Positions 11,737 through 19,579 of a stretch of 64,000 nucleotides of DNA are shown here, piece by piece. The translations under genes were made by a program, and so were the position numbers. Source of the DNA: Gordonia rubripertincta. GTDB lineage: Bacteria > Actinomycetota > Actinomycetes > Mycobacteriales > Mycobacteriaceae. The DNA lies in contig NZ_CP136136.1 of NCBI RefSeq assembly GCF_038024875.1, positions 4,278,001-4,342,000 on the forward strand, in the 5' to 3' direction. How positions within the stretch are numbered: the first letter of the stretch is position 1; each line of letters opens with the position of its first letter. The notes beneath the pieces were generated by a model. The model saw only the letters and a program-made list of their open reading frames with translations, was not told where the DNA came from and did not search any database.

Positions 11737-13569
11737 CTACTTGTCGGCTGCTGCCTTTTCCCCGGCAGCCTTCTCGGGGGCGCCCTCGGCCTGCTCGGCT
11801 CCACCGCGCGGTGCCGGCTTGGCGTCGATGCCCGACTCCTTGCGCTGCTGCGGGGTGATGGCCGCGGGCGCATCGGTCAGCGGGTCGACGCCGCCGCCGG
11901 ACTTCGGGAAGGCGATGACCTCGCGGATGGAGGACTCACCGGCGAGCAGCGCGGTGATGCGGTCCCAGCCGAAGGCGATGCCGCCGTGCGGCGGGGCGCC
12001 GTAGGCGAAGGCGTCGAGGAGGAAGCCGAACTTCTCCTGCGCCTCGTCGTGGCCGATGCCCATGATCTCGAAGACGCGCTCCTGGACGTCGCGCTGATGG
12101 ATACGGATCGAGCCGCCGCCGATCTCGTTGCCGTTGCAGACGATGTCGTAGGCGTAGGCCAGGGCTTCGCCCGGATCGGTGTCCAGCTTCTCGATCGACT
12201 CCGGCTTGGGCGAGGTGAACGCGTGGTGCACCGCGGTCCAGGCCGAGTGGCCGAGCGCGACATCGCCGGACGCGGTGGCGTCGGCGGTCGGCTCGAACAT
12301 CGGCGCATCGACAACCCACACGAACGCCCAGTCGTCCGGGTTGATCAGACCGAGCTTGGAGGCGATCTCGCCGCGGGCCGCACCGAGCAGTGCGCGGGTC
12401 GGCTTGACCTCTCCCGCACCGAAGAACACGCAGTCGCCCGGCTTCGCGCCGACGTGGGCGGCCAGACCGGCGCGCTCCTCCTCGGACAGGTTCTTGGCGA
12501 CCGGACCGGACAGCGTGCCGTCCTCGGCGATGAGCACGTACGCGAGGCCGCGGGCGCCGCGCTGCTTCGCCCACTCCTGCCAGGCGTCGAGCTGACGACG
12601 CGGCTGCGATGCACCGCCCGGCATGACGACGGCGCCGACATACGGGGCCTGGAAGACGCGGAACGGGGTGTTCGCGAAGTACTCGGCGCACTCGACGAGT
12701 TCGATGCCGAAACGCAGATCGGGCTTGTCCGAACCGAAGCGGCGCATCGCGTCGGCGTAGGTCATGCGCGGGATCGGGGTCGAGATGTCGACGCCGATCA
12801 GCTTCCACAGCGCCACCAGGATCTCCTCGGCGACCGCGATGACGTCGTCCTGGTCGACGAAGCTCATCTCGATGTCGAGCTGGGTGAACTCGGGTTGACG
12901 GTCGGCGCGGAAGTCCTCGTCGCGGTAGCAACGCGCGATCTGGTAGTAGCGCTCCATGCCCGCGACCATCAGCAGCTGCTTGAACAGCTGCGGGCTCTGC
13001 GGCAGGGCGTAGAAGGTGCCCGGCTGCAGACGCGCGGGCACCAGGAAGTCGCGGGCCCCCTCGGGCGTCGAGCGGGTCAGCGTCGGGGTCTCGATCTCCA
13101 CGAAGTCGCGGGCGGCGAGGACACCGCGGGCTGCCGCGTTGGCCTTCGACCGCAGGCGCAGGGCGGCGCTCGGGCCCTCGCGGCGGAGGTCGAGGTAGCG
13201 GTGACGCAGACGCGCCTCTTCACCCGGCGACTCGTCGAGCTGGAACGGCAGCGGCGCCGACTCGTTGAGCACCTCGAGTCCGACGGCGTTGATCTCGATC
13301 TCGCCGGAGCTCAGGTTCGGGTTCTCGCTGCCCTCGGGACGGACTTCGACCACGCCGGTGACGGCGACGCAGTACTCGGCGCGCAGACGGTGGGCGGCCG
13401 CGGCGACCGACTCCTCGCGGAACACCACCTGCACCAGGCCGGTGGAGTCGCGCAGGTCGATGAACACCACACCGCCATGGTCGCGTCGGCGCGCGACCCA
13501 ACCGGCGACGGTGACGGTCTGCGACGCGTCGGCCCGGCGCAGCGAACCTGCGGAATGCGTGCGGAGCAC
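11737..13569 (-). CDS. aspS: Aspartate--tRNA ligase (likely Asp/Asn non-discriminating)
   Basis: This class II synthetase has an N-terminal OB-fold anticodon-binding domain (TVAGWVARRRDHGGVVFIDL). Motif 2 is in RYYQIARCYRDEDFRADRQP, followed by EFTQLDIEMSF, and motif 3 is in GIAFGWDRI. The predicted length of 610 residues includes the bacterial GAD insertion and an Ala/Glu/Lys-rich C-terminal tail not needed for catalysis. GTG at 13569 is preceded by GGAAGGA at seven bases. Upstream in-frame sequence belongs to the divergent promoter region. Actinobacterial AspRS often charges both tRNA-Asp and tRNA-Asn for GatCAB. That non-discriminating role is inferred from the lineage only. It is transcribed divergently from the zinc peptidase gene. 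Confidence 0.95.
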   Translation of the reverse strand: MLRTHSAGSLRRADASQTVTVAGWVARRRDHGGVVFIDLRDSTGLVQVVFREESVAAAAHRLRAEYCVAVTGVVEVRPEGSENPNLSSGEIEINAVGLEVLNESAPLPFQLDESPGEEARLRHRYLDLRREGPSAALRLRSKANAAARGVLAARDFVEIETPTLTRSTPEGARDFLVPARLQPGTFYALPQSPQLFKQLLMVAGMERYYQIARCYRDEDFRADRQPEFTQLDIEMSFVDQDDVIAVAEEILVALWKLIGVDISTPIPRMTYADAMRRFGSDKPDLRFGIELVECAEYFANTPFRVFQAPYVGAVVMPGGASQPRRQLDAWQEWAKQRGARGLAYVLIAEDGTLSGPVAKNLSEEERAGLAAHVGAKPGDCVFFGAGEVKPTRALLGAARGEIASKLGLINPDDWAFVWVVDAPMFEPTADATASGDVALGHSAWTAVHHAFTSPKPESIEKLDTDPGEALAYAYDIVCNGNEIGGGSIRIHQRDVQERVFEIMGIGHDEAQEKFGFLLDAFAYGAPPHGGIAFGWDRITALLAGESSIREVIAFPKSGGGVDPLTDAPAAITPQQRKESGIDAKPAPRGGAEQAEGAPEKAAGEKAAADK

Positions 13570-13762
13570 TGAGAGTCCTTCCCAACGTCGTGCGGCCGGC
13601 CGGTCTCGCGGGCGGCGACGGAGGCGTTGTTTGTTGTCGGCTTGTTCGTGACCCGGTGGAAACGCAGGCCAGGTATCCATCGTGCCGCATCGGCGTCGGT
13701 GTCCTGAACCCGGCCACCCCGAGATGCCCGGTCCGCGCACCGCGGCGTGCCAGAATGACCGC

Positions 13763-14623
13763 GTGACATTCCAAGGCAGCGGATCGATCGGCACCGGCAA
13801 CGTCTCCGGCGGGGGCGGTGGTGGCGGTGTCGGGCGGATCGCGCTCGGCGGTGGTGCGGGTCTCATCATCACGATCGTGGCGTTGCTGTTCGGCGTGAAC
13901 CCGGGCGAACTCCTCGGCAGCCAGACTCCCCAGCAGGGCACTTCGTCGGGTGCGGCCGAGATCCAGCAGCAGCTCGACTCCTGCACCTGGGAGATGGCGA
14001 ACGAGAACACCATCTGCCGGATCAAGGCGACCACGGTCAGCCTCGACGACGTGTGGTCGGAACTCATGCCGGGCTACCAGCCGCCGAAGACGGTCATCTT
14101 CGCCGACTCCGTGAACACCGGGTGCGGTGCGGCGAGTGCCGCGACCGGGCCGTTCTACTGTCCCGCCGACCGGACCGCCTACTTCGATCCGTCGTTCTTC
14201 ACCCAGTTGCGCCGCATGGGCGGCAGCGACGGCCCCCTCGCCCAGGAGTACGTGGTGGCCCACGAGTACGGCCACCACGTGCAGAACCTGACCGGCGCCC
14301 TGGCCAAGGGCCAGCGGATGGGTTCGCAGGGACCGCGGTCGGGGTCGGTGCGCGTGGAACTGCAGGCCGACTGCCTCGCCGGCGTCTGGGCGTACCACGC
14401 GGACAACGGTCCCGACGCGCTCCTCGCCCCCATCTCCGAGCAGCAGATCGCGACCGTCATCCAGACCGCGAAGGCGATCGGCGACGACACCATCCAGGGG
14501 CCCGGCTCCAACCCCGAGGGCTGGACGCACGGCTCGGCCACGCAACGCGCGAAGTGGTTCGGCATCGGATACCAGTCGGGCGACCCCAACCGGTGCGACA
14601 CCTTCGCGACCAACGATCTCTGA
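13763..14623 (+). CDS. Neutral zinc metallopeptidase (YpfJ family)
   Basis: This 286-residue protein has a short Gly-rich N-terminus, one membrane segment (about residues 28-45) and an extracellular zinc peptidase domain. The zinc site is H167-E168-xx-H171 in VVAHEYGHHVQN, with the likely third ligand E199 in RVELQADCLAG. Four Cys residues in the middle (CTW, CRI, TGCG, FYCP) may form disulphides. GTG at 13763 begins the conserved N-terminus VTFQGSGSIG. No clear ribosome site is seen, and CAGAAT lies six bases upstream, compatible with leaderless translation. It diverges from aspS and lies 12 bases before the DUF885 gene, so the two are probably cotranscribed. It corresponds to Rv2575. The physiological substrate is unknown. 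Confidence 0.9.
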   Translation: MTFQGSGSIGTGNVSGGGGGGGVGRIALGGGAGLIITIVALLFGVNPGELLGSQTPQQGTSSGAAEIQQQLDSCTWEMANENTICRIKATTVSLDDVWSELMPGYQPPKTVIFADSVNTGCGAASAATGPFYCPADRTAYFDPSFFTQLRRMGGSDGPLAQEYVVAHEYGHHVQNLTGALAKGQRMGSQGPRSGSVRVELQADCLAGVWAYHADNGPDALLAPISEQQIATVIQTAKAIGDDTIQGPGSNPEGWTHGSATQRAKWFGIGYQSGDPNRCDTFATNDL

Positions 14624-14635
14624 CACGACCTCGAG

Positions 14636-16339
14636 ATGACCCCCACCGCCGCGACCCCCACGAGCGCCCGCGAACGCACCGAGGTGGATGCGATCGCCGA
14701 GGCGCACCTCGACCGGTTGTGTGAACTCGATCCCCTGCTGGGCACCGAGATCGGCCACGGCGAACACGACGACGCCCTGACCGACTTCTCCGCACAGGCC
14801 TGTGCCGAACGGGCCGCGGTCGCCGCCGACACCCTGGCGGCACTCGGCCGGGCACCCGTCGTCGACGCGATCGACCGGGTGACGGTCGCGACGATGTCCG
14901 CATCGCTGCGGCGGGAACTCGCGCTCGCCGACGCCGGTGAGCACATCGGCGAATGCAACGTGATCGCGTCACCACTCCAGGCTCTGCGCGACATCTTCGA
15001 CCTGATGCCCACCGACACCCGCGCCGACCGCGAGGTGTTCCTCGCCCGGCTCACCGCCATCCCGGGTGCGTTGAACCGCGCCGTCGACGGGCTGGCGCAC
15101 CGCCTGCGGCACGGCCCCCCGGTTGCGCGTCGACAGGTCGCGGCCGTGGTGCGACAAGCCGATTCGGCCACCGACGCCATCACCGACAACACCGCGTCGA
15201 TCGCCGCCGACCCGGCGCTCGCCGGCACCCTCGGCACCGCCCTCGACGCGGCCCGCACCGCGTTCGGCACGTTCGCCAACTACCTGGAGACCGAGGTCCT
15301 ACCGGGCTCCGTCGACGACGACGCGGTGGGCCGCGAACGTTATCTGCTCCACCTGCCGTCGTATCTCGGTGCCGATGCCGATCCCGAGGACGCCTACGCC
15401 TGGGCGCTGACCCGCCTCGAGCAGATCGTCGCCGAACAGCACGAGATCGCCGAGTCGCTCCTCCCCGGACGCGGCGTCGCCGAGGCACTCGCCTGGCTGG
15501 ATCGCCAACCGCAGTACCAGATTCACGACCGCCACGAATTCGTCGACTGGATGCAGGAGACCTCCGACGCCGCCGTCACCGGACTCGCCGGGCGGCACTT
15601 CGACATCCCCGCCCGCTTGTCGCGGCTCGAATGCCGGCTCGCGCCGTCGTCGACCGGGATCATCTACTACACCCAGCCGACCGCCGATCTGTCCCGGCCG
15701 GGCCGCATGTGGTGGGCGGTCCCCGACGACCAGACGGTCTTTCACACGTGGCAGGAGAAGACGACCGTCTACCACGAGGGCGTCCCCGGCCATCACCTCC
15801 AACTCGGTTCGGCCATCGTCGATCCCGACCTCAACGCCTGGCGCAAACTGGCGTCGTTCACCTCGGGCCACGGTGAGGGCTGGGCCCTCTACGCCGAGCG
15901 GCTGATGGACGAACTGGGCTGGCTGGAAGATCCGGGCGACCGGATGGGCATGCTCGACTCCCAGCGACTGCGCGCGGCGCGGGTGGTCGTCGACATCGGC
16001 GTGCACTGCCGTCTGCCCGCGCCGGAGTCTCTGGGCGGCGGGATCTGGGACGCCGACAAGGCCTGGGAGTTCCTGACCGCCTCGGTGGCCATGGACCATT
16101 CGGTGTTGCGCTTCGAACTCGACCGCTACCTCGGCTGGCCGGGCCAGGCGCCGTCGTACGCACTGGGACAACGGGTCTGGGAACAGACCCGGCACGCCGC
16201 CCTCAGCGCCCACCCGGAGTGGACGCTCAAGGACTTCCACACGCGCGCATTGGCATTGGGCGGGGTGTCGCTGGATGTGCTGGCCGACGAGATGACCGGC
16301 GCCGACGACCAGCGGGACCTCAGCCGAGGAGGCGGGTGA
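14636..16339 (+). CDS. DUF885 family putative metallopeptidase
   Basis: This 567-residue protein of the DUF885 family is thought from its HExxx(x)GH-type motifs to be a zinc-dependent peptidase. Visible motifs are H380-E381-GVPGHHLQLG and SGHGEGWALYAERLMDELG, the second likely supplying a further Glu ligand. It has no signal peptide or membrane segment, so a cytoplasmic location is predicted. It starts 12 bases after the zinc peptidase stop, and the two form a likely operon of two peptidases. Its last 20 bases overlap the 3' end of hisS, which is transcribed toward it. The substrate is unknown. Confidence 0.85.
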   Translation: MTPTAATPTSARERTEVDAIAEAHLDRLCELDPLLGTEIGHGEHDDALTDFSAQACAERAAVAADTLAALGRAPVVDAIDRVTVATMSASLRRELALADAGEHIGECNVIASPLQALRDIFDLMPTDTRADREVFLARLTAIPGALNRAVDGLAHRLRHGPPVARRQVAAVVRQADSATDAITDNTASIAADPALAGTLGTALDAARTAFGTFANYLETEVLPGSVDDDAVGRERYLLHLPSYLGADADPEDAYAWALTRLEQIVAEQHEIAESLLPGRGVAEALAWLDRQPQYQIHDRHEFVDWMQETSDAAVTGLAGRHFDIPARLSRLECRLAPSSTGIIYYTQPTADLSRPGRMWWAVPDDQTVFHTWQEKTTVYHEGVPGHHLQLGSAIVDPDLNAWRKLASFTSGHGEGWALYAERLMDELGWLEDPGDRMGMLDSQRLRAARVVVDIGVHCRLPAPESLGGGIWDADKAWEFLTASVAMDHSVLRFELDRYLGWPGQAPSYALGQRVWEQTRHAALSAHPEWTLKDFHTRALALGGVSLDVLADEMTGADDQRDLSRGGG

Positions 16340-17585
16340 CCTCGGCAACGACGTCGTCGAGGGAGATGCGGTGCTGCTCACCGTTGCTCAGGTCCTTGAC
16401 CTCGATACGACGCTCCGCGAGTTCGTTCTCACCGAGGACCAGGGCCAGGCGGGCGCCGGAACGGTCGGCGGCCTTCATCGCACCCTTGAGGCCACGGTCG
16501 CCGTAGGCGAGGTCGACGCTGACGCCCGCGGCGCGCAAAGCGCCCGCGACACCGACCAGTTCGGCCTTGGCGTCCGCGCCGAGCGGAACGCCGAAGACCT
16601 GGCAGCGCGCCGCCTGCGTGCCGGCGACACCCTCGGCCTCGAGGGCCAGCATCGTGCGGTCGACACCGATGCCGAAGCCGATGCCCGACAGGTCCTGCTT
16701 GGCGCCGAGCTGACGCATGAGACCGTCGTAGCGGCCACCGCCGCCGATGCCCGACTGCGCGCCGAGGCCGTCGTGGACGAACTCGAAGGTGGTCTTGGTG
16801 TAGTAGTCCAGGCCGCGCACAAGTCGCGGGTTGATCTCGTAGGCGACGCCGAGGCGGTCCAGGTTGGCCAGTACGAGATCGAAGTGGGCCTTCGCCTCGT
16901 CGGACAGGTAGTCGATCAGCAGCGGCGCGTTCGCGGTCGCCGCCTTGATCTCCGGACGCTTGTCGTCGAGCACGCGCAGCGGGTTGATCTCGGCACGCTT
17001 GCGGGTCGCCTCGTCGAGGTCGAGCTTGAAGAGGAACTCCTGCAACGCCTCCCGGTAGCGGGGGCGGCTCGCGTCGTCGCCGAGCGAGGTGATCTCGAGG
17101 CGGTATCCGGACAGTCCGAGACGCTTGTAACCCTCGTCGGCGACGGCCACGACCTCGGCGTCGAGTGCGGGGTCATCGACGCCGATCGCCTCGACGCCCA
17201 CCTGCTGCAGCTGACGGTAGCGACCGGTCTGCGGCTTCTCGTAGCGGAAGAACGGTCCCGCGTAACAGACCTTGACCGGCAACTGTCCGCGGTCGAGTCC
17301 GTGCTGGATGACCGCGCGCACCACACCCGCGGTGCCCTCGGGGCGCAGCGTCACCGACCGGTCACCGCGATCGTTGAAGGTGTACATCTCCTTGCTGACG
17401 ACGTCGGTCGACTCGCCGACGCCGCGGGCGAACAGCGCGGTGTCCTCGAAGATCGGCAACTCGATGTGTCCGTATCCCGCACGACGCGCCGCGTCGGTGA
17501 GCGTGTCCCGCACCTTCCGGAAATCCGCCGAGTTCGGCGGGAAGTAGTCCGGGATGCCCCGGGGTGCCTGAAATGCTCCGCTCAC
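16320..17585 (-). CDS. hisS: Histidine--tRNA ligase
   Basis: This class II synthetase of 421 residues is of normal length. It shows FQAPRGIPDYFPP at the N-terminus, motif 2 in CYAGPFFRYEKPQTGRYRQ, the histidine-A signature GLDYYTKTTFEF, GGGGRYDGL, and motif 3 in GIGFGIGVDRTMLAL. A C-terminal anticodon-binding domain closes the protein. Its GTG start overlaps the stop of the upstream MBL-fold hydrolase as GTGA, so the two genes form a coupled operon. The C-terminal end overlaps the convergent DUF885 gene by 20 bases. Confidence 0.96.
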   Translation of the reverse strand: MSGAFQAPRGIPDYFPPNSADFRKVRDTLTDAARRAGYGHIELPIFEDTALFARGVGESTDVVSKEMYTFNDRGDRSVTLRPEGTAGVVRAVIQHGLDRGQLPVKVCYAGPFFRYEKPQTGRYRQLQQVGVEAIGVDDPALDAEVVAVADEGYKRLGLSGYRLEITSLGDDASRPRYREALQEFLFKLDLDEATRKRAEINPLRVLDDKRPEIKAATANAPLLIDYLSDEAKAHFDLVLANLDRLGVAYEINPRLVRGLDYYTKTTFEFVHDGLGAQSGIGGGGRYDGLMRQLGAKQDLSGIGFGIGVDRTMLALEAEGVAGTQAARCQVFGVPLGADAKAELVGVAGALRAAGVSVDLAYGDRGLKGAMKAADRSGARLALVLGENELAERRIEVKDLSNGEQHRISLDDVVAEVTRLLG

Positions 17586-18328
17586 AGTCCGTGTCGTCCC
17601 TTCGGTCGATCAGTCGCGATGGTGTCGGTTCCCGGAGCCCGCAGGTCGACCAGGAAGGGGTTGGTGGCGCGCTCCTGCGCGATGGTGGTCTGCGGTCCGT
17701 GGCCGGGCAGCACCAGGGTGTCGTCCGGCATCGGCAGCAGCTTGGCGGCGATGGAGTCGAGCAGTTGCTGATGGCTGCCGCCGGGCAGGTCGGTGCGTCC
17801 GATGGACCCGGCGAACAGCACGTCGCCGGAGAAGCAGACCGGCACGGTCGTCGGGGCGTCGGACTCCGACTCCCCCGGTACGTCCACGTCGACGGTCAGC
17901 AGGACCGAACCCTGGGTGTGGCCGGGCGCGAGGTCCACCGCGAAGTGGATGCCGGCGAGCTCGACCGGTTCACCGTCGTCGAACTCGATGACCTTCTCCG
18001 GCTCGCGGAACTCCTCGTCGCCGATCATCGCGCCGAGCGCGCGCCCGATGCCCCGGCCGGGATCGGTCAGCATCGGCCGGTCGGCGGCATGGATGTAGGC
18101 GGGGATGGAGTACTCGTCGCAGAGTTGCGTGGCGTTCCAGGTGTGGTCCAGGTGTCCGTGGGTCAACAGAACGGCCACCGGGGTGAGGTCGTTCTCGGCG
18201 AGCAGTTCACGCACGCGGGGCGCGGCGTCCTGGCCCGGGTCGATGATCACCGCATCCGACCCGGCTTCGGCCGCCACGAGGTAGCAGTTCGTCTGGAACA
18301 TGCCGGCGGGGAATCCGGTGATCAGCAT
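17582..18328 (-). CDS. Metallo-beta-lactamase-fold hydrolase (glyoxalase II-like)
   Basis: This 248-residue protein has the metal-binding motif T56-HGHLDH-62, the downstream His in LAPGHTQGS, Asp in FSGDVLFAGSIGRTD, and terminal His in LPGHGPQTT. Together these form the dinuclear site of hydroxyacylglutathione-hydrolase-like proteins. Actinobacteria usually lack glutathione, so the natural thioester substrate is unknown. ATG at 18328 has CGAGGAG four bases upstream. Its stop overlaps the hisS start. Orthologous in position to Rv2581c. Confidence 0.88.
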   Translation of the reverse strand: MLITGFPAGMFQTNCYLVAAEAGSDAVIIDPGQDAAPRVRELLAENDLTPVAVLLTHGHLDHTWNATQLCDEYSIPAYIHAADRPMLTDPGRGIGRALGAMIGDEEFREPEKVIEFDDGEPVELAGIHFAVDLAPGHTQGSVLLTVDVDVPGESESDAPTTVPVCFSGDVLFAGSIGRTDLPGGSHQQLLDSIAAKLLPMPDDTLVLPGHGPQTTIAQERATNPFLVDLRAPGTDTIATDRPKGRHGL

Positions 18329-18546
18329 GGCACTCCTCGAGGGTCGCGGGTCCCTCCATTGTGTCCTAGCTGCCCACGGCGGCCGACAACCGGTTCTCCA
18401 CCCGCCGTTTCCCCGTCCGCGACACCCCACTCCAACACCCGCTGAACGCTGTTCTCAGGTACAACTGGCAGACTTGCCTCTCGAGTAAGTGACATCCGCG
18501 CAGATTGTCGGCACGACTATGCCGAGATTCAGGAGGATCCACCCGC

Positions 18547-19467
18547 GTGACCACCAATGAGGAGCGCCGCGAGGCAGCGAAGCGGAAGCTCGAGGAACGC
18601 CTCGAAACCGAGCGCCTCGCCCGCCGGAAGCGGAAGATCGTCATCGCCTCGGTCTCGACCGCCGTCGTGGTCGCCGTCGTCGCCGGCGTGACCGCCGTCG
18701 TGGTGAAGAAGATCATGGACGACCGCGAGGCCGCACGCTGGACCAGCTGTGCGTTCGAGGACTCCCCGAGCCGGTTCGACCAGCTTCCCGACCAGGTGCC
18801 CGACAACGTGCCCGCCGATCAGCGGCCGCAGTACCAGGCCGAACTCGACGAGCTGAAGGCGGCGGCGAAGAACGAACGCAAGTCCCCCAAGCCCGATGAC
18901 AAGGTCCTGAAGTCCGGTACCGAGCAGGCCACCTTCACGACCACCCAGGGTGTTCTGCCGATCACCCTGGAACGTGACGGCGCCCCCTGCAACGTCGCCG
19001 CGGTCACCTCGCTGATCGAGAACAAGTTCTACGACGACACGACCTGCCACCGCATGACCACCAGCGACAAGCTGAAGATCCTGCAGTGCGGCGACCCGAC
19101 CGGCACCGGCATGAGCGGTCCCGGCTGGACCAGCCCCGACGAGCCGCCGACCGACCTGAAGAAGGTCGGACAGCCCGATCCGATGAGCGGATCGCAGCCG
19201 GTCGTCTACCCGCGCGGCACCGTGGCCATCGCCAACAGCAGCCAGGGCGGCCAGAACCCCAACACCGGGTCGAGCCAGCTGTTCATCGTCATCAACGACA
19301 GCGAGCTGGGTGCCGACTACTCCATCGTGGGCAAGGTCGACGAGCCCGGACTCGCGGTGCTGGACAAGGTCTACGAGGGCGGGATCACCCCGGGCCCGGC
19401 CGGCAGCCAGCCCGGCGACGGCAAGCCGAAGACCCCGGTGACCATCGAGACCGCAGTCATCGACTGA
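18547..19467 (+). CDS. Membrane-anchored cyclophilin-type peptidyl-prolyl cis-trans isomerase
   Basis: This 306-residue protein has a charged cytoplasmic N-terminus (Glu/Arg/Lys-rich helix, residues 5-30), one membrane segment (about 31-53), a linker, and an extracytoplasmic cyclophilin domain starting near residue 115. Cyclophilin core elements include FYDDTTCHRM, QCGDPTGTGMSGPGW, YPRGTVAIANS and SSQLFIVINDSELGADYSIVGKV. The canonical active-site Arg/Phe pattern (FHR) appears as CHR. It probably assists folding of exported proteins. GTG at 18547 has AGGAGGA about ten bases upstream. Corresponds to Rv2582 (PpiB). A strong hairpin follows. Confidence 0.92.
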   Translation: MTTNEERREAAKRKLEERLETERLARRKRKIVIASVSTAVVVAVVAGVTAVVVKKIMDDREAARWTSCAFEDSPSRFDQLPDQVPDNVPADQRPQYQAELDELKAAAKNERKSPKPDDKVLKSGTEQATFTTTQGVLPITLERDGAPCNVAAVTSLIENKFYDDTTCHRMTTSDKLKILQCGDPTGTGMSGPGWTSPDEPPTDLKKVGQPDPMSGSQPVVYPRGTVAIANSSQGGQNPNTGSSQLFIVINDSELGADYSIVGKVDEPGLAVLDKVYEGGITPGPAGSQPGDGKPKTPVTIETAVID

Positions 19468-19490
19468 CCAAACCCGCTGAGCCGACGGAG

Positions 19491-19537
19491 ATCCCGTTGC
19501 GTTCCCTCCCGGTCACCGGGACCGAACGCAACGGGAT
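19491..19537 (+). terminator. Rho-independent terminator after the cyclophilin gene
   Basis: A perfect 14-bp stem (ATCCCGTTGCGTTC at 19491-19504 with GAACGCAACGGGAT at 19524-19537) encloses a 19-base loop that itself contains CCCGGT/ACCGGG. TTTCT follows on the plus strand. It lies 24 bases after the cyclophilin stop and may also stop relA readthrough, since relA converges on it. Confidence 0.8.
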
Positions 19538-19543
19538 TTCTGG

Positions 19544-19579
19544 ATTCCGGGGTCCGACTACATTCCGGGGTCCGACTAC
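19544..19579. repeat. 18-bp direct duplication across the relA stop codon
   Basis: ATTCCGGGGTCCGACTAC occurs twice back to back (19544-19561 and 19562-19579) with no mismatch. The second copy contains the relA stop codon and the first lies just downstream, so the copy nearer relA sets the protein end. The unit length is a multiple of three and each unit carries a minus-strand TAG. Confidence 0.9.
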
